The notes below the pieces were generated by a model. That model was not told where the DNA came from. It saw only the letters and a list, made by a program, of their open reading frames with translations, and ran no database searches. Positions 8,655-16,748 of a stretch of DNA of 22,760 nt are shown here, in pieces (positions within the stretch are counted from its first letter, which is position 1; each line of letters starts with the position of its first letter). This DNA is from a virus. The stretch lies in the IMG/VR virus record IMGVR_UViG_3300027974_000170, positions 1-22,760 of that record; one strand, written 5' to 3'. The position numbers and the translations under genes are program-made.

Positions 8655-9069
8655 TTTGTTGATTCTCCGCTCTTTCCAATGAAGAATTGTATCCAACAAC
8701 ATTTCCAAAAGGATCTGCTATTGGGGTTGTTCCCATAACATCAAATACAGTATCTGTATCATTTGGGTAATTTAATTCATACCATATTGGTTTCCCATTG
8801 ACATCTCTAATATTCTTAACTTTATCTCTAGCAGTAAGTCTTTCAGATGTTCTAACTTCTATAGACTGATCATTAGAATATTTGTTAGAAAATTTTTGCT
8901 TGTCATTTCCTTTAGCCCCGCCCTGCGTAATAATTCCACGAGCATAACAATCTAATGTTTTAATATAAGAAAACTCTCTAACCATTGCACCAGTGTTTGG
9001 ATCCTGCCGTTCTGATTGACGGTAGACATCCATTTTCATGGTCATTAAACCATCAACCACGTCAAACAT
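8644..9069 (-). CDS. Head closure (stopper) protein
   Basis: 141 residues with the look of a phage head-tail joining protein: an early strand MKMDVYRQSERQDPNTGAMV, a central CYARGIITQGG, then ADPFGNVVGYNS near the end. In siphoviruses this protein closes the connector pore after packaging. It is coupled to the upstream adaptor gene by a TAATG overlap at 9069 and to the next gene by a short overlap. Function is assigned from strand pattern, size and gene order. Confidence 0.65.
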   Translation of the reverse strand: MFDVVDGLMTMKMDVYRQSERQDPNTGAMVREFSYIKTLDCYARGIITQGGAKGNDKQKFSNKYSNDQSIEVRTSERLTARDKVKNIRDVNGKPIWYELNYPNDTDTVFDVMGTTPIADPFGNVVGYNSSLERAENQQIGI

Positions 9070-10052
9070 TACACCAGTACCATTTGTGTTATAACATAGT
9101 CTGCTAAAAGTTTATCTGCGTAAGAAGATCCTGTTCCGCTAAAAGCTTCAGAAGAATACTCAAAGTCCCAGTCTGTTGTGGAGATCTTTTTAACGTATCT
9201 ATCTCTCCATACACGGTCTTTTGCAAAGTACATCTTCATTAGCTCAACTGCTGCGTCTCTAACTTCATTTGGAATATAATCCCAGCCGAATCTTGCATAA
9301 ACTTTATACGACTTTGATCTTCTAAAAATATTTGGGGAAGAGTCATTTATTGAAGGCGGTACCATTCCATTTGCAATATATACATCGTCATTAACGCCAG
9401 AAAAATGATTGGCTCTTATTCCAAATCCACTTACTGTATTTTCAACAACTATGCCTAAGTTGTTAATGCTATTGATATTGTCTATAAGCAATTCATCATT
9501 GGCATATAGGGTATGTAGCCTATTTATTTTTTTAGGCATTGAAAGTGTATCTGAATCACTTCCTATTGTAAAGAATCTATCATCATGCAAATAAAACTTT
9601 TGCCCTGTATGCCCTTCAATTATGTTTCTTGCGTATCTTTCTGCTAGCTTTAATTCCTGATGTGTTTTATGATTTGGATCATTTGCATCTGAACCAAGTC
9701 CCATTTCTTGTGCTGCTTCTTGTATATCGACATACGGAGTAATAACATCAAGGTAGGTTGTATTTGAATAGGATACGGAGTCGTATTGCCAATCCCATAT
9801 TAATTTAAACTTTCTGTTTCTTGTTGTATGCTGTATTGGAAGGTATACGCTAAATGAGCCCTGATCTACTTCACTTGCTTCTGCTGTAACAGTAGCAATA
9901 ATTGTTGAAGGACTAATTTGTGGAGAGACAACTGGATCACCAGTTATATCATAAAATTTTACGATTACTGATGCGGTAGGCGTAACTGCTTCACCTTTTA
10001 CGTAAAGCTTTGTTGTGGCTGCCGTGCTTGTATTCTGGTATATCTCTGCCAT
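9069..10052 (-). CDS. Head-tail adaptor (gp6/gp15-like) with N-terminal beta domain
   Basis: 327 residues. Residues from about 110 onward are helical (YVDIQEAAQEMGL, LKLAERYARNIIEGHTGQKF) and end with EVRDAAVELMKMYFAKD, the pattern of connector adaptors that bind the portal base. Residues 1 to about 108 form a separate all-beta region (KLYVKGEAV...VIVKFYDI...KLIWDWQY) resembling an Ig-like or BppU-like domain, which many adaptors lack. It follows the small SAP-like gene after a 9-base gap with no clear Shine-Dalgarno and overlaps the closure gene by one base. Confidence 0.7.
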   Translation of the reverse strand: MAEIYQNTSTAATTKLYVKGEAVTPTASVIVKFYDITGDPVVSPQISPSTIIATVTAEASEVDQGSFSVYLPIQHTTRNRKFKLIWDWQYDSVSYSNTTYLDVITPYVDIQEAAQEMGLGSDANDPNHKTHQELKLAERYARNIIEGHTGQKFYLHDDRFFTIGSDSDTLSMPKKINRLHTLYANDELLIDNINSINNLGIVVENTVSGFGIRANHFSGVNDDVYIANGMVPPSINDSSPNIFRRSKSYKVYARFGWDYIPNEVRDAAVELMKMYFAKDRVWRDRYVKKISTTDWDFEYSSEAFSGTGSSYADKLLADYVITQMVLV

Positions 10053-10061
10053 TTGTTAGGC

Positions 10062-10460
10062 TTAGTTGTAATACTCCTGTACTTCTCTAGGTGTAGCCAA
10101 TCTAAACCCTTCCTCCTTATCAAAAATTTCTTGAGCCACATCGGGCTTCATTGCTACAAATGGGTGCTCTATTGTAAATGTAAACCCTAGCGCATCATAT
10201 CTATAGTTTGGTCGATCCATCTTTACAAGAACCATATCTTCATCAAGTTTTTGATTTGGATCCAGTCTAGGAAGAATTTCATCTGAGTCTTCTTTTGCAT
10301 TTTCTATGTTCTTAAGTGTTCCTTGGTAAACTGACCAAGTTACTCCTTCTTCTGCAAGTGATGCGATAATATCTGCTTTGTTTTTTAGGCCGTCCACGTC
10401 AACTGCGAAGTCCGCTGCTAATGTTTTTAGTTCCTTGACCTTAAGTGTGTCAAATGACAT
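10062..10460 (-). CDS. Small head-region protein with SAP/Rho-N-like N-terminus
   Basis: 132 residues from the ATG at 10460. Residues 1-45 (TLKVKELKTLAADFAVDVDG ... ADIIASLAEEG) form the helix-extended-helix pattern of SAP or Rho N-terminal-like domains, often nucleic-acid binding. The rest is a beta-rich piece with RYDALGFTFTIEHPFVAMKP and a C-terminal LATPREVQEYY. Its role is unknown; the place between capsid and adaptor genes suggests a head-completion or decoration part. The start is fixed by AAAGGAG 7 bases upstream; the promoter's transcript would begin at about 10481, so the upstream ATG at 10487 cannot be used. Confidence 0.75.
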   Translation of the reverse strand: MSFDTLKVKELKTLAADFAVDVDGLKNKADIIASLAEEGVTWSVYQGTLKNIENAKEDSDEILPRLDPNQKLDEDMVLVKMDRPNYRYDALGFTFTIEHPFVAMKPDVAQEIFDKEEGFRLATPREVQEYYN

Positions 10461-10487
10461 ATATATACTCCTTTGGTATGTATACAA

Positions 10488-10516
10488 ATTATAGCACTAT
10501 AAAATTAAAATGAAAA
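10488..10516 (-). promoter_or_regulatory. Extended -10 promoter for the head-tail joining unit
   Basis: Minus strand: TTTTCA, 17 bases, TGC-TATAAT (hexamer at 10488-10493). The predicted transcript starts near 10481, leaving about 20 bases with AAAGGAG at 10468-10474 before the ATG at 10460. The -35 overlaps the T tract of the capsid terminator. Confidence 0.7.
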
Positions 10517-10542
10517 GCCCCTAAAATTAATTAGGGGCCTTT
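10513..10542 (-). terminator. Intrinsic terminator after the major capsid gene
   Basis: Minus strand GCCCCTAA, 6-base loop, TTAGGGGC, then TTTT. It lies about 20 bases past the capsid stop codon. Stem, loop and U tract are all canonical. Confidence 0.9.
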
Positions 10543-10562
10543 CCAGCAAGTTATTTCTTAAA

Positions 10563-11612
10563 TTAAGAAGCAACCTTAACGTCTTTAACGACTACCCATG
10601 CGTCTGCCTGCTCAATTTGGGTACCCACGCGAGTATACATTGTATATTCGATTGAGTCCTTCTTTGGCCAGAAGAAGCGGTAAACAGTTACATCACGCTT
10701 GATACCAATAACAACGTTATTTGGGAATGTCAAGTGGACGTCTCCGTGCTCTCCTGTTGGTGTTGCATATGATCCTACCTGAGTTTCCTTAAGTAGTGGA
10801 ACTTCAACAATTGGAATACCAAATGCAAATGGTGCAACATATCCTGCTGGACCACCTAGACCACCCTGGTCTCCACGGATGATGCTTGAAGCAATATCCT
10901 GTGGGTTAACGTTCTGGATGTTCTGTGAAGTTGAATACAAGTAATCTTGTATAAGGTTTGAGCCTGCAAGGAAGCGTAGGTCTGGACGACGCTGCTTGTA
11001 CTTACGTGGCATTGCCTTAAGGGCCTTGTTGAAGATGTCACGGGAAATTGCTGCACCCGCTCCAGCTACTACACGACCATTTGTCTTTGCAATCTTAACA
11101 ACACCGTCGAATGACTTGTAAAGTGCATCTCCAGTTAGAGCTGTGTTACCGTTAAGAACTACGTCCTCAAGGTCGTTACCAGCCTGTGTTGCCATAAGTC
11201 TTGCAATGTGATCTTCTAGATCTGCACCTTCAATGTTATCTTCTAGAGACTCAGTTGAAAGCTCCCAATCTAGACGAAGCTTCTTTGTTGTGAGAGAAAT
11301 CTTTGAGAACTGTACAGCTGCATTTGAGCCAGTGTTCTCTGCTTCAGCTGCAAGCTTCATAAGCTTCTCACCGACGCCAATACGATCAATCTCTGTAGTG
11401 TCAGCTCTCATTCGAACTGTACGTGCTACCTTACCAATTACTGTTGCATCGAACATGTAATCGAGGAATCTTGCGGATTGCTCAGGATTGAGCAAGCCTC
11501 CCTTACCCTCGGAACCTACGTGAATTCCGTTGGTAGGGTCCGCAGCGCCAGTCATTCCACCTGTTAGTGTTGTGCCTGCTTCTGCTGCTTTTGCTAATAG
11601 TTCATTACTCAT
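10563..11612 (-). CDS. Major capsid protein, HK97 fold
   Basis: 349 residues forming the icosahedral head shell. After a mobile N-arm (MSNELLAKAAEAGTTL, then a Gly-rich segment) comes LLNPEQSARFLDYMFD. Next is an E-loop-like stretch around ATVIGKVARTVRMRADTTEI. The long spine helix is at about 122-155 (LEDHIARLMATQAGNDLEDV). A P-domain-like region with FPNNVVIGIKRDVTVYRFFW follows, and the end is WVVVKDVKVAS. This is the familiar layout of phage_capsid-type proteins. It lacks a long N-terminal scaffold domain; scaffold sequence is instead fused to the protease upstream. The ATG at 11612 has GGTGA 6 bases upstream. A terminator follows directly. Codon use is biased toward C/G-ending codons compared with neighbours. 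Confidence 0.93.
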   Translation of the reverse strand: MSNELLAKAAEAGTTLTGGMTGAADPTNGIHVGSEGKGGLLNPEQSARFLDYMFDATVIGKVARTVRMRADTTEIDRIGVGEKLMKLAAEAENTGSNAAVQFSKISLTTKKLRLDWELSTESLEDNIEGADLEDHIARLMATQAGNDLEDVVLNGNTALTGDALYKSFDGVVKIAKTNGRVVAGAGAAISRDIFNKALKAMPRKYKQRRPDLRFLAGSNLIQDYLYSTSQNIQNVNPQDIASSIIRGDQGGLGGPAGYVAPFAFGIPIVEVPLLKETQVGSYATPTGEHGDVHLTFPNNVVIGIKRDVTVYRFFWPKKDSIEYTMYTRVGTQIEQADAWVVVKDVKVAS

Positions 11613-11629
11613 TAGTTTTCACCATACCC

Positions 11630-12157
11630 TTATTTTGTTAATTCGCTAACGGAACCGAGGAAAGTGCCGTTCCATTTTGATTTTTTGATTGTTACTCCTG
11701 TTGACCCGCCAAGGTCAGAGGACTTCTTGATTGCAGTGTCTGATTCTACTGCGTCTACTCTTTTTTCAACTGTGTCCATGATGGACTTGATTGAATCAAC
11801 TGCTGTTGAGAGTTCTGTGTGCTTTTCTGCTAATTCTGAAATTCTCAAATCGACATTCTTGCTAAAAGCTTCGACTGTTTCCTTGATTGTTGAAACCTGA
11901 GCAGCGTTTGCCTCAGAGGCCTTTTCCAAAGTCTCTGAGAAGAAACCCTTAAGGTCGCCTAGCATTTTAACAAAGTCAGGTGACTCCTGAGATGTTAGTT
12001 CTGCTGATTTTTCCAGAACTTCGGCAGAAGTTTCTTCAGCTACAACTTCAGCAGACTCTTGTTCTACTGGGGCAACTTCTAGAATAATTTCTGCAGGTGT
12101 TTCTACAACTGCTTCTTCTACTACTGGAGTTGCTTCTGTTACATTAAGCTTTTCCAC
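11630..12157 (-). CDS. Candidate nested scaffold protein from internal GTG start
   Basis: Inside the protease gene, in the same frame, a GTG at 12157 (codon 263) has AGAAGGAGG, almost the full anti-Shine-Dalgarno complement, 7 bases upstream at 12165-12171. Translation from there gives 175 residues: the Glu/Val-rich region and the coiled coil, without the protease. Phages such as lambda make scaffold this way from within the protease gene. The site is seen in the sequence; its use is inference. The same bases encode AEGG, so chance is possible. Confidence 0.55.
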   Translation of the reverse strand: MEKLNVTEATPVVEEAVVETPAEIILEVAPVEQESAEVVAEETSAEVLEKSAELTSQESPDFVKMLGDLKGFFSETLEKASEANAAQVSTIKETVEAFSKNVDLRISELAEKHTELSTAVDSIKSIMDTVEKRVDAVESDTAIKKSSDLGGSTGVTIKKSKWNGTFLGSVSELTK

Positions 12158-12943
12158 TTCATTTCCTCCTTCTGCAATTGCCGTATTTATATTTTGTGTT
12201 TCAGGCAATGTTTGCAATCTTGATCTACGTGAATCAAGAATCTTCTCTATTTCTTTTCCTTTGTTTACGTCGTTTGACTCTACCCATCCAATGAGCTCTG
12301 TCTTTTTTCCAGTAACTGGAGACAAGTATTCTGATTCTGTTGACATAAAAACAGAATCGCTGTCTGCACAATAAAATATATTTTCCATTTTAACATCTGC
12401 TGCGATGCCTTTAAAAATCATTTGTCCGTTTACTTTTTCAATAGAAAAAATGTTACATAGTTCGTTTGCTGGTGAATCAACGATTGATAGTTCAACTAGT
12501 GCATAATCTTTAATAAATCTTACTGATGCTCCTGTTGATTTGTTTACTTCGTTATCTGATTCAAGAATCTTTCCGCCGATTGAGAAACCAGTTAAAGTTC
12601 CGTCTAGAACTTTTTCCCATGTATCCTGGGCGCCTTTTGAAATGTATGCATCAACGTAAACTCCGTTGTAAAATTCTTTTGTTATTGGGTCGTAAAAAGT
12701 TTCTGGTCTGAATGAAGCAACCTTGCCAACTGCAAGTGGCTGATGCATTTCTCTTAGGTTTCCTCTGAAACCTTCAAACGCTTTCATACTTGCTTCTTGC
12801 GTAACGACGTCACCAGTCTGATCTAGGTTATCTAATGTTGCAAAACCTGAGACTGTTCTTTTTTCTCGATTGACCTTTGTAAATGGAACAGCTAAATTAA
12901 TAGCATTTCCATTTGAAGACCAATGTGACTTTTCGATAATCAT
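11630..12943 (-). CDS. Prohead protease fused to scaffold
   Basis: 437 residues. Residues 1-170 match phage prohead serine proteases (U35/XkdF-like): VSGFATLDNLDQTGDVV, H67 in LREMHQP, S121 in GTLTGFSIGG, and E151/D156 in VELSIVDSPAN as the third-residue candidates. Residues 171-260 are a linker region. About 264-330 are very rich in Glu, Val and Ala. About 330-415 are a predicted coiled coil, as in capsid scaffolds, ending in a short basic tail (TIKKSKWNGTFLGS). The protease should clear the scaffold and mature the capsid. It starts at ATG 12943 only about 3 bases behind the predicted transcript start and has no Shine-Dalgarno. A strong internal start at 12157 could also give scaffold alone. 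Confidence 0.9.
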   Translation of the reverse strand: MIIEKSHWSSNGNAINLAVPFTKVNREKRTVSGFATLDNLDQTGDVVTQEASMKAFEGFRGNLREMHQPLAVGKVASFRPETFYDPITKEFYNGVYVDAYISKGAQDTWEKVLDGTLTGFSIGGKILESDNEVNKSTGASVRFIKDYALVELSIVDSPANELCNIFSIEKVNGQMIFKGIAADVKMENIFYCADSDSVFMSTESEYLSPVTGKKTELIGWVESNDVNKGKEIEKILDSRRSRLQTLPETQNINTAIAEGGNEVEKLNVTEATPVVEEAVVETPAEIILEVAPVEQESAEVVAEETSAEVLEKSAELTSQESPDFVKMLGDLKGFFSETLEKASEANAAQVSTIKETVEAFSKNVDLRISELAEKHTELSTAVDSIKSIMDTVEKRVDAVESDTAIKKSSDLGGSTGVTIKKSKWNGTFLGSVSELTK

Positions 12944-12952
12944 ATGTTATAT

Positions 12953-12981
12953 ATTATAGAGATTATTGTATCAAAAGGCAA
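12953..12981 (-). promoter_or_regulatory. Promoter for the protease/capsid unit, near-leaderless
   Basis: Minus strand: TTGCCT, 17 bases, TATAAT (hexamer at 12953-12958). The -10 box ends 9 bases before the ATG at 12943, so the transcript would carry about 3 bases of leader and no Shine-Dalgarno. Confidence 0.65.
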
Positions 12982-12983
12982 AT

Positions 12984-13005
12984 AACTAGTTGAGTAGGAC
13001 TAGTT
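12984..13005. repeat. Inverted repeat spanning the portal stop codon
   Basis: AACTAGT and ACTAGTT form a perfect 7-base-pair stem with an 8-base loop, containing the TAG stop of the portal gene. There is no proper U tract behind it, so it may weaken rather than end transcription entering the protease promoter. Confidence 0.45.
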
Positions 13006-14580
13006 GACTTGTCTTCCATCTCCTTTTGCATTTCTGCCCTCCCCAGATTTATCTGGGGAATTTGCTGATCTCTCTTGGTCACGAGTTCTACTTTGAGTAG
13101 CCTGAGCCTTAATTTCGGCTGCCTGGGCTGCAAGGTCTACTGGGACATCTCCACCTTCTCGTGGGACCATTCCCATTCTTACTCTAATTTCATTTGGAGT
13201 AATTACCTGGAATCTAAGATATCTTTCATCTATTTTAGACTGAGTATCTGCATCTGTTAGAGAAAGCTCATTGAACTTTAGATCCATTGCATCAGTCATT
13301 TCTTGAATTATTTTACTTAGCTTTTTTTCTAGATTTTGCTGTGCTGGAAGACAAACTTGCTCTTTAAATGTCTTATCTGCGTCTCTAGCTGCAGCCAAGT
13401 TAATCCCTGCTGGGGTGCCAATTTTATTAATTGGTACTCTGTGAGCCATTAATATTTCATCTCTATTTGAATTCCTATACTTTTCAAATGAACCTTCTTG
13501 CGCCCCTGCTTCAATTGGCTCCATTTTAAATTCAGTTTTTGAGTCTGGTGAGTCTGGTGGAAGTGGTATATATAAAGATCTGTGGTTCTTTCCCTTTAAT
13601 CCGACCTGGAAAAATTCAAGCAATTTTCTTTCAGATTCTGGAGAAAGCTTTGCTCCCTTTACTGTAATAATGTATCGAGGGACCGCTTTATTTTCAAAAT
13701 AATCTAAGTTATATTTACCAGCAAATTCGTTTCCAGCCATTGCATTTTGTGCAGCAATTATATCTGGGATTCCATAATAGTTATTTTTTGGGGTGTACTT
13801 TTTTAAATGAATAATTTCGTTAGGTCTATCTTCTTGTCCTGCTATAGGGTTTATTGTTTCTGTATCCCCAAAGTTTCTAAAGAATACAGCCTTGCCGTAA
13901 AGAAGCTGTATAAAACCGTCTCTAAGGCGTCTCACACGCATTGTCTTTGAGGGTATGTGGCCAATGTACCCAATCTTTCCAGTCGTCGTTCTACCGACCT
14001 CCAGATAGCCATTACCAGTAGCCTCTACGTCAGTATAGAACTTAATAAGTGTTTCTTTAAAAGTTTCATCTTCGTTACAATCTTCAAGCCATTTATGCAA
14101 GTCTTGCTTAATTCTATTCAGCTTCTTACGTGCTCTTTCTAATTGCTTTTCATCATTAATTTCATCTAAGGCATCCGTTGTCTTTTTTGATTCAATAAAA
14201 TCAAATCCAAGACCGACTATGTTTGCTACCTTTGCATTTATAGCAGCGTAGTTGTATGGAGAAATTTCATAAATTGTTGATAGATAATCTAAGTTGTATT
14301 CTGGTTGAATTAGATCAAACGTGGCGTACCCGCTAACTGCTTGTTGATGTTGAAGCTGCTGGCTTACTGCGCCGTCTTTTCCAACAAAAGATTTTTGCAG
14401 ATCTCTAGAAACTTTTCTTCTAAATGAAGCTCCCAGTCCTGAAAGCTTTAAAATATCTTCGCCCTCTATATCAAATAGATCGTCTGATTTTTGAGTGGTT
14501 GGATTATTAAATCTCATCCAGTCCGCCACGTTAGAAACCTCTATGTTATTAATAAGCATATCGTCTTCATTCTCAATCAT
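13000..14580 (-). CDS. Portal protein
   Basis: 526 residues, the dodecameric ring at the packaging vertex. Recognisable portal features are YEISPYNYAAINAKVANIVG, IIHLKKYTPKNNYYGIPDII, the stretch YFENKAVPRYIITVKGAKLS, and FEKYRNSNRDEILMAHRVP leading into a clip/wing helix. The C-terminal 40 residues are polar and likely disordered (SRTRDQERSANSPDKSGEG). Length and motifs fit the PBSX/SPP1-like phage_portal families. The ATG overlaps the preceding stop as ATGA, so translation is probably coupled. The protease and capsid genes follow in the standard order. Confidence 0.92.
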   Translation of the reverse strand: MIENEDDMLINNIEVSNVADWMRFNNPTTQKSDDLFDIEGEDILKLSGLGASFRRKVSRDLQKSFVGKDGAVSQQLQHQQAVSGYATFDLIQPEYNLDYLSTIYEISPYNYAAINAKVANIVGLGFDFIESKKTTDALDEINDEKQLERARKKLNRIKQDLHKWLEDCNEDETFKETLIKFYTDVEATGNGYLEVGRTTTGKIGYIGHIPSKTMRVRRLRDGFIQLLYGKAVFFRNFGDTETINPIAGQEDRPNEIIHLKKYTPKNNYYGIPDIIAAQNAMAGNEFAGKYNLDYFENKAVPRYIITVKGAKLSPESERKLLEFFQVGLKGKNHRSLYIPLPPDSPDSKTEFKMEPIEAGAQEGSFEKYRNSNRDEILMAHRVPINKIGTPAGINLAAARDADKTFKEQVCLPAQQNLEKKLSKIIQEMTDAMDLKFNELSLTDADTQSKIDERYLRFQVITPNEIRVRMGMVPREGGDVPVDLAAQAAEIKAQATQSRTRDQERSANSPDKSGEGRNAKGDGRQVN

Positions 14581-14921
14581 TTTTTACCACCATTCAGCTT
14601 AGCCATCTCTTCTTTATGTACACTAATATCTAAAGGATCTGGAGTAAGTCCCCATCTTAATCTTTGCTTTTGATACTCAAACTCTTCGTCGTCAATTTGT
14701 CTGCTTCCCTCAATAAACTTAGGCTGGCCGACGTCAATTCCATAGTGAGCAACTGCTGATGCTAGCAGAGCAATTCTTTCTTTATTACCAATCATTGATG
14801 CTATTGATAGGAAGTTGTTGTCTTCATCTCCAACCCATCTGCCATCTGGCATCTCCCAGACATAAACACCCAATCTGGTATCCCCAGATTTCATTTGAGC
14901 ATTAATTCTTTTTATGTCCAT
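14577..14921 (-). CDS. Small protein coupled to the portal gene, function unknown
   Basis: 114 residues, not recognised as a named family. It starts MDIKRINAQMKSGDTRLGVY, contains EMPDGRWVGDEDNNFLSIAS and a helical NKERIALLASAVAHYGI, then an acidic-to-basic tail (FEYQKQRLRWGLTPDPLDIS). Its stop overlaps the portal start, which suggests a linked role in packaging-vertex assembly. The ATG at 14921 lies 8 bases behind an extended -10 box with no Shine-Dalgarno, implying a near-leaderless message. Confidence 0.75.
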   Translation of the reverse strand: MDIKRINAQMKSGDTRLGVYVWEMPDGRWVGDEDNNFLSIASMIGNKERIALLASAVAHYGIDVGQPKFIEGSRQIDDEEFEYQKQRLRWGLTPDPLDISVHKEEMAKLNGGKK

Positions 14922-14929
14922 AGTTAATT

Positions 14930-14958
14930 ATTTTACCATCTTTATGTCTACAAGTCCA
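14930..14958 (-). promoter_or_regulatory. Extended -10 promoter for the portal unit, near-leaderless
   Basis: Minus strand: TGGACT, 17 bases, TGG-TAAAAT (hexamer at 14930-14935). The predicted start is about 14923, two bases before the ATG at 14921. Confidence 0.6.
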
Positions 14959-14961
14959 GCC

Positions 14962-14984
14962 TTTTGTCACCTGACCTGACAAAA
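14962..14984. repeat. Inverted repeat directly after the LamG gene
   Basis: TTTTGTCA and TGACAAAA form a perfect 8-base-pair stem with a 7-base loop, starting right after the stop codon at 14985. It is terminator-like in position but lacks G/C strength and a U tract. Confidence 0.5.
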
Positions 14985-16748
14985 TTACAGAGTTTGGAAC
15001 ACTACCCTGTCTCTTGAATATGTTGACACGGGGCCTTGTGTCAATGACATTGACGATCCTTGCCCAACAGATAAAGGCTTTCCTATATAGAGGTCGTAAT
15101 GCTCTTGGTGGCTAATTAGAGGATTTGTGTACAGTGCAATATTTTGATATAAATTATCTTCGAGGACTCCAGTTCTTACTCCCAAAAGCTGCTTGCCATT
15201 AAACCAGATCTGACCACTTACTATTGAATTGGTTTTTATTAATATATAGTTAGGCTCATCTATATATAAGTATGAGGATATATTTGTTGCTGAGGATGCA
15301 TCTTGGCCATTAATATAGATATTGCTTATATTGGCTTTTGATATTGCTCCGCCTGCCGCCCAAGAAAGGTAGGTTTCTGTAGATCCAGTTTTGTTAAATA
15401 TTAAGTGGCCACTAGATAATGATTTTGGAGTAAATATCATTTCAATATTTCTAACATCTTCTGCTGAGTTTATAAAAAATGCTGAAGATTTTGGCCTTAT
15501 ACCGTTGTCATAGTTTCTGGTTCTAATTGGATATTTATTGTTGGACACATCAAAATCCCAAGTGCCCCCAATGGTTGGTTGCGAAGTAGATAGAGTACTT
15601 CCTCCATTATGAGAAAACATCTTCTTCTCAGAATGAAAATAAATCTTTAAAGAGTAAAGTTCTGGCAAGTAAATGTCTGAGTTTGTAGATGTAAATACAA
15701 ATCTAAAGTATAGTATTTTGGTTGAAGAAAATGCAGAACCTTGAGAAAAGCCTGGTATTGATGATCCATTTACACACGGTGTCCACGGTCCAGTTTCAGA
15801 TGTTTCCGACACATATACTGAGACTCCTTTTGAAGCTACCCACTCTATCTTTGAAGATACATATTGATTTGTAATGTTTAAAACTATATCTTCTACAAAT
15901 TCTCCGCTAGTAAATCCTGAATTTAAATAAATGCTATTGTTATTTTGATTATACGAAATTGCTGCATTATCATATATGAGGTCTTTCCAAGGTACCTGAA
16001 CTGGATAAACATATTTTGTTGTTATGTCTTGGTATCTTTCTGCGCCTCTAAATAACTCACCTAACTCTGGAACTGCAATCTGCTCATCATTATTTAAAAA
16101 TAAATTATTGTAGTGTGATAGTATTGAGTTTCCAGAAAGAGCATATCTGTAAACTGCTGGGCAGTCTATTATAAAATGTTCACCTGCTGGCGCTGGTCCA
16201 CATGATAGTGTTATACTTGTATTTGTAAAAGATATGGATATAGGTTTGCTTTCAACTAAAACTCCATCTATATACAAACTCATTGAGCTTATAGAATACA
16301 CTCCAACAATATGAAGCACTCTATTTGGATTAGGAACAGAGTAATCAAGCCTTTCATTTTCTAATTTAAATACTACGTTGCCATTATCCCAATACAAACC
16401 AATTCCGTCTATGTCTGCAAATATTGGAGTTATAGATGTTAGCGTTTTTGGATGAAACCATGCTTCAAGCGTAAAGTCATTGTCATATGTTGATGGTGTT
16501 CCAAAACCTCCTGTGCCTGTGGTTCCAGAAAAATCTTTTGAAATAACAAACTGAATTGATTTAGTGCTATCTATTTTATTTGAATGTCGGCCACCAGAAA
16601 CTATTGGCATGCCCGATATTTCAATTCCACCTACATAAGATCCATTATTACCGCAACCAGAAATATCATAAGCAACAGAACCTGAAGTCTCATCAAGCTT
16701 CCATAGTCCAGTAGGTAAATCTTTTATTGTAGAAAGATAGTATGACAT
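14985..16748 (-). CDS. LamG / concanavalin-like lectin domain protein, likely virion adhesin
   Basis: 587 residues. Residues about 10-215 are a typical LamG-like jelly roll: GLWKLDETSGSVAYDISG, then NDFTLEAWFHPKTL, LHIVGVYSISSMSLYIDGVL, and a closing YRYALSGNSILSHY. Residues 400-560 look like a second, weaker copy (NIEMIFTPKSLSSGHLIF, PNYILIKTNSIVSGQIWFNG, NIALYTNPL). The middle is beta-rich, with a segment around VSVYVSETSETGPWTPCVNG. Such proteins usually bind glycans, here perhaps on the host surface. There is no signal peptide, as expected of a virion part. It is coupled to the 55-residue ORF by a TAATG overlap, with AGGA just upstream. The position ahead of the portal, away from tail fibre genes, is unusual. 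Confidence 0.85.
   Translation of the reverse strand: MSYYLSTIKDLPTGLWKLDETSGSVAYDISGCGNNGSYVGGIEISGMPIVSGGRHSNKIDSTKSIQFVISKDFSGTTGTGGFGTPSTYDNDFTLEAWFHPKTLTSITPIFADIDGIGLYWDNGNVVFKLENERLDYSVPNPNRVLHIVGVYSISSMSLYIDGVLVESKPISISFTNTSITLSCGPAPAGEHFIIDCPAVYRYALSGNSILSHYNNLFLNNDEQIAVPELGELFRGAERYQDITTKYVYPVQVPWKDLIYDNAAISYNQNNNSIYLNSGFTSGEFVEDIVLNITNQYVSSKIEWVASKGVSVYVSETSETGPWTPCVNGSSIPGFSQGSAFSSTKILYFRFVFTSTNSDIYLPELYSLKIYFHSEKKMFSHNGGSTLSTSQPTIGGTWDFDVSNNKYPIRTRNYDNGIRPKSSAFFINSAEDVRNIEMIFTPKSLSSGHLIFNKTGSTETYLSWAAGGAISKANISNIYINGQDASSATNISSYLYIDEPNYILIKTNSIVSGQIWFNGKQLLGVRTGVLEDNLYQNIALYTNPLISHQEHYDLYIGKPLSVGQGSSMSLTQGPVSTYSRDRVVFQTL

Noticed and set aside
10461-10487. Upstream ATG (10487) for the SAP-like protein
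   Set aside because: It lies upstream of the predicted transcript start and inside the promoter; AAAGGAG points to the ATG at 10460.
11233-11900. Plus-strand ORFs within the capsid and protease genes
   Set aside because: They are antisense to strongly recognised genes, with no promoter or ribosome site of their own.
14962-14984. Calling the inverted repeat after the LamG gene a terminator
   Set aside because: The stem is AT-rich and not followed by a U tract on either strand; kept only as an inverted repeat.
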